From: an uncultured Acetobacteraceae bacterium
GTDB lineage: Bacteria; Pseudomonadota; Alphaproteobacteria; Acetobacterales; Acetobacteraceae
Assembly (NCBI GenBank): GCA_903839965.1
Contig: CAIMEK010000234.1
Coordinates: 1-8,092 of the forward strand
Reading direction: 5' to 3'
Length of the DNA stretch: 8,092 nucleotides
The notes beneath the pieces are model-generated. The model did no database searches and was not told the DNA's origin. It was given only the letters and a program-made list of their open reading frames with translations. The translations under genes were made by a program, and so were the position numbers. Every line of letters begins with the position of its first letter. The stretch's first letter is position 1. Below are positions 1 to 6,206 of the stretch, piece by piece.

Positions 1-105
1 CTGGATTTGGAAACCTGTTGGACGCGCAGAAAATGCTGGCTCGCGGGATGCTTGGCCAATCGGCCCGTCGTAGATTCGCGCTTATGGGGCGGAGCCCCTG
101 GCCTT
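1..105 (+). repeat. Left arm of 105-bp terminal inverted repeat
   Basis: Position i in this arm pairs with position 8086-i at the other end of the window. The match runs from 1 to 105 with only two differences, at 91-92 (GG here, AA in the matching strand of the other arm), and stops at 106. The outer limit is unknown because the window starts here. The inner end holds a small hairpin, GGGGC-GGA-GCCCC (86-98). Two plus-strand frames are open right through; the third reads WIWKPVGRAENAGSRDAWP and ends at TAG 71-73. There is no transposase or obvious target-site duplication, so this looks like a dispersed repeat copy rather than a transposon end. The downstream membrane-protein gene starts inside it. 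Confidence 0.95.
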
Positions 106-1898
106 ACCTGCTCGCCCTGTTCGGCGCGTTCCTCTACCACCGCTATTCCATCCTCACCGGCTTCGACCGGGTGCAGGCCGACATTGGCGACAGTCGGTTC
201 GTCGCTTTCGTGCTGGAGCACTGGAATGCGGTGCTGGCGGGGACGGAGCCGTGGCGGTCGCCGCCGATCTTCTATCCGTTGCGGGGTGTGCTCGGATATT
301 CCGATGCCTTGTTCGGCATGGGGATCTTGCATGTGCTGTTGCGCCAGGCCGGGCTTGGCGTGTTCGCGGCGATGAATGCCGGGCTGGTCGTGTGGTCGTT
401 GGCGGCGTTCGCGGCCTGTTATGTGTTCCTGCGCCGGGGTTTTGCGTTGTCGGTGGTGGCGGCGTGCCTCGGGGCATGGTTTTTTGCCTTCGGCTGGCCG
501 CGCTTTGCGCAACTCGTGCATGTGCAGTTGCAGTTCACCGCGCCGCTGCCGGTGTTGGCGCTGTTGACGTTGGAGTTCCTGCGCGACGGGTTGGCGCTGA
601 GCCGGGCGCAGGCGTTCCGTCGGCTGGTGCTGTTCGTCGCGCTGTTCGTGCTGCTGCTGGCGACGACGTTCTACTACGCGATTTTCTTCGCCGTCGGGCT
701 GGCGGTGGCGGTGCTGCTTGCGTTGGGGGGCGGCGCGGCGCGGCGGCAGGTGGCGGCGGTGGTGCGGCGCCATGCTTTGCCGCTGCTCGGGGCGGCGGCG
801 CTGGGGGCGGTGCTGCTGGTGCCGCTCGCCTGGGTCTATCTGCCGGTGATGCGCCAGAGTGCCGGGCGCGGCTGGGCGGAGGTCCGCACGTTCCTCGCCG
901 ATCCGCTCGACCTGGTCTGGATGGGGCGGGAGAACCTGGTCTGGGGCTCGCTGTTCGCGCGGTGGCCGGATCTGGCGGGCGCCAAGTGGGCGGAATGGCG
1001 CGTCGGGGTTGGGCTGGTCGCCAGTTTGGGCTGGCTTGTCGCCGTGGCGTGGGCACTGCGCCGGGTGGTCCGGGGCGGCGATGCGCGCGACGGCATCGTG
1101 GCGGTCATCGTGCTGGCGGGCGCGGTGCTGCAGCTCAGCATGCTGCGGTTCGGCGACGGAATGTCGCTGTGGTGGGTGTTCTTCAAGGCGGTGCCGGGGG
1201 CCGGCGGCATCCGCGTTGTGGTGCGGTTGCAGTTGGTGGCGATGCTGCCGATGGCGTTGGGGTTCGCGTTTCTGGCTGAGCGTGCGGTGCAGGGCCGCCG
1301 CGGGGTGGTGTTCGCGGCCATCGCCGTGGCTGCGTTGTTCGGAGCGGTGGAGCAGGTGGGCGTCGTCGAGGGCTATTCGGCGCGGCGGGCGGAGGCGTTG
1401 GCCCGGCGCGTCGCCGCCGCGGTGCCGTCGGGCTGTCGTGCCTTCTATGCGGTGCCGCCGCCCGGGCTGTTGCCGCCGCCGCCGGACGTGACCGCGGAGG
1501 CGGCGTTCGATGCCAGGGCCTATGTGGCCGCCAACCCGGACCTCGGCGTGTGGGCGGCGCGGCCGTGGGAGCACTATGTCAGCTTCGGTCGGGGCGAGGG
1601 GCGCTATATCGACCCCGCACTGGGCTGGCGCCAGCGCGACCTGACGTTCTTCTACAACTACACGATCCCGCTCGGCGCCGTGTTGGCGCGGGTGCCGGCG
1701 GTGAACGGGCTCAGCGGCTGGCAGCCGCCGGCCTGGGGCGGGCTGTTCGACGTATTCGCGCGCAACGCCCCGGCCCGGCTCGCCAACTGGCTGGCGCTCA
1801 ACCACCTGCCGGCCGGCAGCGTATGCCTGGTGGAAGTGGCGCTCGAACCGGCGCTGCTGCCGATCGAGCCGGCGACGGTGCTGCCCGAAAAACCCTAG
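84..1898 (+). CDS. Polytopic membrane protein, GT-C/YfhO-like, with NPD/EHY motif segment
   Basis: A 604-residue protein from ATG 84, with many hydrophobic segments (about 7-24, 68-86, 92-115, 120-137, 150-165, 181-213, 231-252, 307-325, 337-353, 379-398, 406-424) and a soluble C-terminal part. Conserved-looking stretches are DIGDSRFVAFVLEHW (33-47), FYPLRGVLGYSDALFG (63-78), VHVQLQ (146-151), PGAGGIRVVVRLQ (371-383) and VNGLSGWQPPAW (540-551). This arrangement, with an acidic first loop, a YSD segment and a late 'NG.SG..PP', is typical of uncharacterised GT-C/YfhO-like proteins thought to use lipid-linked sugars; that role is inference. Residues 475-507 form a FDARAYVAANPDL…EHYVSFGRGEGR segment preceded by a proline run (458-467). 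The start is uncertain: the frame is open to the left edge, with TTG 18, ATG 33 and ATG 48 also available, and none has a clear ribosome binding site. ATG 84 comes just before the first hydrophobic segment, and the first seven residues are repeat-encoded. TTG and G-ending codons are commoner than in the ABC genes. Confidence 0.8.
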   Translation: MGRSPWPYLLALFGAFLYHRYSILTGFDRVQADIGDSRFVAFVLEHWNAVLAGTEPWRSPPIFYPLRGVLGYSDALFGMGILHVLLRQAGLGVFAAMNAGLVVWSLAAFAACYVFLRRGFALSVVAACLGAWFFAFGWPRFAQLVHVQLQFTAPLPVLALLTLEFLRDGLALSRAQAFRRLVLFVALFVLLLATTFYYAIFFAVGLAVAVLLALGGGAARRQVAAVVRRHALPLLGAAALGAVLLVPLAWVYLPVMRQSAGRGWAEVRTFLADPLDLVWMGRENLVWGSLFARWPDLAGAKWAEWRVGVGLVASLGWLVAVAWALRRVVRGGDARDGIVAVIVLAGAVLQLSMLRFGDGMSLWWVFFKAVPGAGGIRVVVRLQLVAMLPMALGFAFLAERAVQGRRGVVFAAIAVAALFGAVEQVGVVEGYSARRAEALARRVAAAVPSGCRAFYAVPPPGLLPPPPDVTAEAAFDARAYVAANPDLGVWAARPWEHYVSFGRGEGRYIDPALGWRQRDLTFFYNYTIPLGAVLARVPAVNGLSGWQPPAWGGLFDVFARNAPARLANWLALNHLPAGSVCLVEVALEPALLPIEPATVLPEKP

Positions 1899-2042
1899 GC
1901 AGGCACGATCGTATCCTGCTGCACCGTCCAGCCGCTCGTTGAACAGCGGCTCGAACCATTCGAAATGTTCCACGTTCTCCAGCAGTTGCTCCAGCGAGGT
2001 TTGCCAATAGCCGCCGGAAGTGTTGTATCCACGCAACGATTT
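1895..2042 (-). pseudogene. Possible decayed 3' end of an unknown minus-strand gene
   Basis: Read on the minus strand, 2042 down to about 1937 gives KSLRGYNTSGGYWQTSLEQ followed by LLENVEHFEWFEPLFNER. This is rich in Y, W, N, F and E and poor in the R/P/A/G that mark chance frames in this GC-rich DNA. A shift of one base near 1930-1937 then gives WTVQQDTIVPA and a TAG stop at 1897-1895, which overlaps the TAG stop of the convergent membrane-protein gene (1896-1898). A convergent stop overlap is common between real neighbouring genes. No start codon or full-length domain remains and I do not recognise the family. It could be chance, or non-coding sequence downstream of the aminotransferase. 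Confidence 0.25.
1930..1951. terminator. Hairpin between convergent genes, possible terminator
   Basis: AGCCGCT (1930-1936) and AGCGGCT (1945-1951) form a perfect 7-bp stem around an 8-nt loop, CGTTGAAC. It lies 32 bp past the stop of the plus-strand membrane protein and about 140 bp past the stop of the minus-strand aminotransferase, where a shared terminator could sit. No T-run follows on either strand, so it is not a classical intrinsic terminator and may only be an RNA 3'-end structure. A second small stem, TCGAA-CCA-TTCGA, follows at 1951-1963. Confidence 0.25.
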
Positions 2043-2089
2043 CCGGTGCGCGCCCGGCAGGCCGCAAAAGCTCTTCCTGGCCGCGCGCG

Positions 2090-3253
2090 CTATTCCTTGT
2101 AGTCGGCCACGTACGCCGCCAGGCGGTCCATGGCGGTGTGCAGCAGTTCCGGGTCTTTGGCATAGCACAGCCGCACCATGCGCTCGGCGCCCTTGCCGAA
2201 GGCGACGCCCGGCGCCATGCCGATATGCGCCGCGGTGACGGCGCGCCGGCAGAAGGCCAGGCTGTCCATCATGCCATCGACCTCGAACATCGCGTAGAAG
2301 CTCGCGTTGTTGGGGATCGGGCGCACCCGCGGCATGGCGGCGAGGCGCTCGCTCACCACCGCGTGGCCCTTGCGGCAGCGGCCGACGAACCAGGCGACGA
2401 ACTCCTCGCCCTCATCGAGCGCCGCGATGGCGCCGTATTGCAGGAACGCCTGCGCGCCCGAGGTGCTGAACTGGATCAGCTTCTCGAACTGCGGCGCCAG
2501 CCCCTGCGGATAGATCATCCAGCCCAGGCGCCAGCCGGTCATCGCCCAGGCCTTGGAGAAACTGTTCACCACGAACACCGGATCGTCCGGCCGGATGATC
2601 TCCAGCAGCGAGAAGGCGGCGTCGCCGTCGTAGACGATGCGGTGGTAGACCTCGTCGGACAGCAGAACAATGTTGCGCCGGCGGGCGAATTCCAGCAGCG
2701 CCTCGCCCTGGTCGCGGTTCATCGTCCAGCCCGTCGGGTTGCCCGGCGTGGCCAGGTAGATGATGCGCGTGCGGTCGTCGCATTGGGCGAACACGCGGTC
2801 GAGGTCGAGCCTCCAGCCCTGGTTGCTGCGCACCAGCGAGGCCTCGCGCACCGAAGCGCCGGCGACCCGCATGGCGCGCATGATGTTCGGCCAGGACGGC
2901 GTGATCGCCAGCACGTTGTCGCCGGGCTCGACGACGGCCTGCGCGATCAGCATGACCGCGGCCATGCCGGACTGGGTGACGGCGATGCGGTCGTCGGGGA
3001 TGTCCAGCCCGTACAGGCGCTGGTGGTAGGCCGCGAGCGCCTGGCGCAACCGCGGGATGCCGCGGTTGGGCGCATAGAAGGTGTGGCCCTCGGCGAGCGC
3101 GCGGCTGGCGGCCTCGCAGATGAACGGCGGGGTCGGCACGTCGGGTTCGCCGGCCCACATGCCGATGACGTCGGGCACCGCGGAACCCATGCGCCAGACA
3201 TCGATGATCGGGCTGTCCTCGAGCGTGACGATGGCCTCGCGGATGAGACCCAT
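2090..3253 (-). CDS. Class I/II PLP-dependent aminotransferase
   Basis: A 387-residue cytoplasmic enzyme of the aspartate aminotransferase fold (fold type I), at the usual family length. It transfers an amino group between an amino acid and a 2-oxo acid through pyridoxal phosphate. Visible landmarks are GEPDVPTP (35-42, substrate entry), the GNPTG motif with Asn172 (171-175), SDEVYHRIVYDG (199-210) with Asp200 and Tyr203 expected at the cofactor ring, SFSKAWAMTGWRLGW (231-245) with Lys234 as the Schiff-base lysine and Arg242 near the phosphate, and Arg361 in RMVRLCYA as the likely carboxylate-binding arginine. The PSWPNI element at 119-124 replaces the more usual P-Y pair. ATG 3253 is chosen because GGGAG lies 8 nt upstream; a longer open frame to 3331 would run into the transporter gene. 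It follows the transporter by 31 bp, so the two are probably one transcript. Substrate specificity cannot be read; a link to the transported compound is inference. Confidence 0.93.
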   Translation of the reverse strand: MGLIREAIVTLEDSPIIDVWRMGSAVPDVIGMWAGEPDVPTPPFICEAASRALAEGHTFYAPNRGIPRLRQALAAYHQRLYGLDIPDDRIAVTQSGMAAVMLIAQAVVEPGDNVLAITPSWPNIMRAMRVAGASVREASLVRSNQGWRLDLDRVFAQCDDRTRIIYLATPGNPTGWTMNRDQGEALLEFARRRNIVLLSDEVYHRIVYDGDAAFSLLEIIRPDDPVFVVNSFSKAWAMTGWRLGWMIYPQGLAPQFEKLIQFSTSGAQAFLQYGAIAALDEGEEFVAWFVGRCRKGHAVVSERLAAMPRVRPIPNNASFYAMFEVDGMMDSLAFCRRAVTAAHIGMAPGVAFGKGAERMVRLCYAKDPELLHTAMDRLAAYVADYKE

Positions 3254-3261
3254 GGGGCGTA

Positions 3262-3266
3262 CTCCC
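3262..3266 (-). promoter_or_regulatory. Ribosome binding site of the aminotransferase
   Basis: The minus strand reads GGGAG, then 8 nt, then ATG at 3253. This fixes the start at MGLIREAI rather than at the longer frame beginning at 3331. Confidence 0.7.
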
Positions 3267-3284
3267 GATAAAAGATAAGGCGAA

Positions 3285-4589
3285 TTATTCGAGTGAGACG
3301 TTGCGGAATTCCCGCATGCTGAGGATCGCAATCGCGCTCAGCGCGCCGCCGGTCATGATGTAGAAGGCCGGCGCGTACGGGTTGCCCGTGAGGTCCACCA
3401 GCAGCGTGGAGATGAACGGCGCGAAGCCGCCGAACATCACCACCGCGAAGCCGTAGCTCACCGACAGGCCGGTGTAGCGCACCCGCGTCGGGAACATCTC
3501 CGCCAGGATCGACGGGATGGTGCCGGTGTACAGCCCCTGGAACGAGGCGTTGATCATCAGCGCCGCCAGCAGCGTCCAGAACGTGCCGCCATGGATGGCC
3601 AGCACGAACAGCGGATAGTCGAACACCAGGTTCAGCAGCGCGCACGCCAGGATGAACGGACGGCGGCCGAACCGGTCGGTGGCGGCGCCGACGAACGGCG
3701 TCAGCGTCACCACCACCAGGCCGGAGCACACCGCGCAGGTGAACGCCGTGCTGGGTGGCAGCTTCATGGTGTTGATGGCGTAGCTGGTGAGGTAGACGAC
3801 GAACACGAAGTTGGCGATGCAGCCGACGATGCTGACGCCGAACGCCTGCAGCATGCGCAGCGGGAACTCGCGGAACGCCACCCGCAGCGGCGCCCGCTCG
3901 ACCGTCTTGGCGACCACGGTGCGCGTGAAGGCCGGCGTCTCGTTCACTTTCTTGCGCAGGTAGTAGCCGATCGGCCCGAGGATGAAGCCGCACAGGAAGG
4001 GGATGCGCCAGCCCCAGGAATAGAAGTCGTCCTGCGACAGCAGCGACGACAGCAGCAGCGCCGAACTCGACCCGCTGAGCGAGCCGATCTGGGTGCTGAA
4101 CTGCTGCCAGGCGCCGGTGAGGCCGCGCTGGTTGGGCTTGGAATACTCGACCAGGAACGCCGCCGCGCCGCCCCATTCGCCGCCGGTGGAGAAGCCCTGC
4201 AGCAGCCGGCAGACCATCAGCATCAACGGCGCCCAGATGCCGATCGACTGGTAGGTGGGGATCATGCCGGTGAGGCCGGTGGCCAGTGCCATCAGCACGA
4301 TGGTGATCACCAGCGCCGCGCGCCGGCCCTTGCGGTCGCCATAGGCGCCGATGACGATGGCGCCGACCGGGCGCATCAGGAACGCCGCGCCGAAGGTGGC
4401 GAAGGCGCCGTACATCGAGCCGGACGGATAGAACGCGCGGGCAATCGCGACGGCGAAGAAACCGTAAATGGTGAAGTCGAAGAGCTCGAAGAAATTGCCC
4501 ACCGCGCAGGACAGGATCGCGCGGCGGCGCGCCGCGGTCACTTCCTGTTCGGTCATGCCGGCCGGTCCGATGGTGGCTGCCTGCGACAT
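3285..4589 (-). CDS. MHS-family major facilitator transporter (metabolite:H+ symporter)
   Basis: A 434-residue inner-membrane protein with about 12 transmembrane segments. Features of the metabolite:H+ symporter branch (relatives include the alpha-ketoglutarate, shikimate and proline/betaine carriers) are GNFFELFDFTIYGFFA (31-46) in the first membrane segment, the loop motif GAYGDRKGRR (81-90), CRLLQGFSTGGEWGGA (127-142), WGWRIPFL (192-199), the second-half copy GAATDRFGRRP (301-311) and EMFPTRVRYTGLSVSYG (364-380). By family, it couples proton entry to uptake of an organic acid, amino acid or betaine; the substrate is not determinable here. ATG 4589 is chosen because GGAG lies 7 nt upstream; the longer frame to 4652 crosses the palindrome at 4619-4642 and reads as non-family sequence. 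It is first in a likely two-gene operon with the aminotransferase and divergent from the ABC importer. Confidence 0.93.
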   Translation of the reverse strand: MSQAATIGPAGMTEQEVTAARRRAILSCAVGNFFELFDFTIYGFFAVAIARAFYPSGSMYGAFATFGAAFLMRPVGAIVIGAYGDRKGRRAALVITIVLMALATGLTGMIPTYQSIGIWAPLMLMVCRLLQGFSTGGEWGGAAAFLVEYSKPNQRGLTGAWQQFSTQIGSLSGSSSALLLSSLLSQDDFYSWGWRIPFLCGFILGPIGYYLRKKVNETPAFTRTVVAKTVERAPLRVAFREFPLRMLQAFGVSIVGCIANFVFVVYLTSYAINTMKLPPSTAFTCAVCSGLVVVTLTPFVGAATDRFGRRPFILACALLNLVFDYPLFVLAIHGGTFWTLLAALMINASFQGLYTGTIPSILAEMFPTRVRYTGLSVSYGFAVVMFGGFAPFISTLLVDLTGNPYAPAFYIMTGGALSAIAILSMREFRNVSLE

Positions 4590-4596
4590 GCGCCCT

Positions 4597-4600
4597 CTCC
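4597..4600 (-). promoter_or_regulatory. Ribosome binding site of the MHS transporter
   Basis: The minus strand reads GGAGAGGGCGC directly before ATG 4589, giving GGAG with 7-nt spacing. It supports the start at MSQAATIG. Confidence 0.7.
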
Positions 4601-4618
4601 GGTCTTGCTGGTTGCCGT

Positions 4619-4642
4619 TCCCAGCGGATCGATCCGGTGGGA
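4619..4642. promoter_or_regulatory. 24-bp imperfect palindrome, candidate operator
   Basis: The half-sites TCCCAGCGGATC (4619-4630) and GATCCGGTGGGA (4631-4642) are complementary except for one pair (G4624/G4637). The core CGGATCGATCCG (4625-4636) is a perfect 12-bp palindrome centred on CG. It lies 29 bp upstream of the transporter start codon and about 36 bp upstream of the candidate -35 of the ABC operon, in a 147-bp divergent intergenic region. A dimeric repressor or activator controlling both directions would fit; the regulator is not in this window. An RNA hairpin in the transporter leader is the alternative. Confidence 0.45.
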
Positions 4643-4678
4643 CAGGACGCACCTAACAGATTCCGCCACCCGCCGCTA

Positions 4679-4707
4679 TTGACCCGATCGCCCCGGCCTG
4701 TTGGATT
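4679..4707 (+). promoter_or_regulatory. Candidate sigma-70-type promoter of the ABC importer operon
   Basis: TTGACC (4679-4684), a 17-bp spacer and TGGATT (4702-4707) resemble -35 and -10 boxes. Transcription would begin near 4714, giving a leader of about 23 nt before ATG 4737. The -35 is good and the -10 is weak. No comparable promoter is visible on the minus strand for the transporter operon. Confidence 0.35.
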
Positions 4708-4736
4708 TGGTTTCGACAATAACCTCGGGAACCACC

Positions 4737-6206
4737 ATGCTCAGGATGCTCGCCATCGCGCTGGCCCTGTCGGCGGCTGCGGCCGGCGCACAGGCCAAGG
4801 ACACGCTGTCGCTGGGCATGGTGCTGGAACCGCCGCACCTCGACCCGACCGCCGGCGCGGCTTCGGCCATCCGCGAAGTCACCTACGCCAACCTCTACGA
4901 GGGCCTGGTGCGCATCGACGCGCAAGGCGAGGTGCAGCCGGCGCTGGCAGCGTCCTGGACGGTCTCGCCGGACGGGCTGACCTACACCTTCCGGTTGCGC
5001 ACCGGCGTTGCCTTCCACGACGGCGCCCCGTTCGACTGCGGCAACGTGACGTTCAGCTTCGGCCGCGCGATGGCGCCCGATTCGGTGAATGCCCAGAAGG
5101 GCCTGTTCGAGCCGATCGCGCGCACCGAATGCACCGACCCCGCCACCGCCGTGGTCACCCTGAAGCGCCCGACCGCCAGCTTCCTGTTCGGCATGGGCTG
5201 GGGCGACGCCGTCATGCTGTCGGCGAAGTCGGTCGGCGAGGACAAGACCAACCCGGTCGGCACCGGCCCGTTCCGCTTCCGCCGCTGGGTGCGGGGCGAC
5301 CGCATCGAGATGGAACGCTTCCCGGGCTACTGGGGCACCCAGCCGAAACTGGCCGCGGTGACCTTCCGCTTCATGTCCGACCCCGCCGCGGCCGCCGCCG
5401 CCGTGATGGCCGGCGACCTCGACGCCTTCCCGAATTTCCCCGCACCGGAAACCCTCGACCGGCTGAAGGGCGACCCGCGCTTCGCCGTGGTGGTCGGCAC
5501 CACCGAAGGCAAGACCATCCTGGCGCTGAACGACGCGCGCAAGCCGTTCGACGACGTGCGGGTGCGCCGTGCGCTGGCCTACGCCATCGACCGCCGGGCG
5601 CTGATCGACGGGGTGATGTCCGGCTACGGCGCGCCGATCGGCTCGCACTACGTGCCGAGCGACCCGGGCTACCTCGACCTCACCGGCGCCTACCCCTACG
5701 ACCCCACGAAGGCGAAGGCGCTGCTGGCCGAGGCGGGCGTGCGGCCCGGCACCGCGATCGAGATCAAGCTGCCGCCGCCGGCCTACGCGCGCCGCGGCGG
5801 CGAGGTGATCGCGGCCTACCTGGAGCAGGTCGGGCTGAACGCCAAGCTGGTGCCGGTGGAATGGGCGCAGTGGCTTTCCGGCGTGTTCGCGCAGTCCGAG
5901 TTCGACGCCACCATCATCAGCCACACCGAGGCGCGCGACCTCGATATCTACGCGCGCGACAAATACTACTTCAACTACCGCTCGGACGCTTTCCGGGCGC
6001 TCTACCGGCAATACCAGGAGGCGATCGACCCGCAGCGGCAACTCGACCTGGTCGGGCAACTGCAGCGCCGGCTGGCCGAGGACGAACCCAACGTGTTCCT
6101 GTTCGCGCTCGCCAAGGTGGGCGTGTGGAACGCCAAACTGCGGGGGCTGTGGCAGAACAATCCGATTCCGGCCAATGACGTGACCGGGGCCAGCTGGGCG
6201 GAGTGA
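4737..6206 (+). CDS. ABC importer substrate-binding protein, peptide/nickel type (SBP_bac_5)
   Basis: A 489-residue periplasmic binding protein. The N-terminus MLRMLAIALALSAAAAGAQA is a Sec signal peptide with likely cleavage after Ala20; there is no lipobox Cys. The mature part has the family 5 pattern: LYEGLVRID (53-61), QPALAASWTVSPDGLTYTF (67-85), LRTGVAFHDGAPF (87-99), NPVGTGPFRF in the middle, and later VRRALAYAIDRRALIDGVM. By family it captures dipeptides, oligopeptides, nickel complexes or related small solutes and delivers them to the two permeases encoded next. Exactly two cysteines occur, Cys101 and Cys132, so a disulfide is possible. ATG 4737 is preceded by a weak CGGGA 6 nt away; the upstream TTG at 4701 would place extra residues before a normal signal peptide and overlap the candidate -10. 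The stop overlaps the next gene's GTG by 4 bp. Confidence 0.92.
   Translation: MLRMLAIALALSAAAAGAQAKDTLSLGMVLEPPHLDPTAGAASAIREVTYANLYEGLVRIDAQGEVQPALAASWTVSPDGLTYTFRLRTGVAFHDGAPFDCGNVTFSFGRAMAPDSVNAQKGLFEPIARTECTDPATAVVTLKRPTASFLFGMGWGDAVMLSAKSVGEDKTNPVGTGPFRFRRWVRGDRIEMERFPGYWGTQPKLAAVTFRFMSDPAAAAAAVMAGDLDAFPNFPAPETLDRLKGDPRFAVVVGTTEGKTILALNDARKPFDDVRVRRALAYAIDRRALIDGVMSGYGAPIGSHYVPSDPGYLDLTGAYPYDPTKAKALLAEAGVRPGTAIEIKLPPPAYARRGGEVIAAYLEQVGLNAKLVPVEWAQWLSGVFAQSEFDATIISHTEARDLDIYARDKYYFNYRSDAFRALYRQYQEAIDPQRQLDLVGQLQRRLAEDEPNVFLFALAKVGVWNAKLRGLWQNNPIPANDVTGASWAE

Noticed and set aside
2138..3271. Long plus-strand open frame opposite the aminotransferase
   Set aside because: The minus strand carries a complete aminotransferase with all catalytic landmarks; the plus frame has no recognisable domain and a biased H/D/R/A composition.
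4590..4618. Minus-strand promoter for the transporter operon
   Set aside because: Looked for -35/-10 pairs across 4590-4736 on the minus strand; weak fragments occur but none with acceptable boxes and spacing.
4702..4710. TGGATTTGG in the promoter region matching the outer end of the repeat
   Set aside because: The 9-base identity does not extend into the rest of the repeat, so it is probably chance.
5387..5403. GCC-rich run resembling a simple repeat
   Set aside because: It is an in-frame alanine run in the binding protein, within the normal family region, and is explained by coding.
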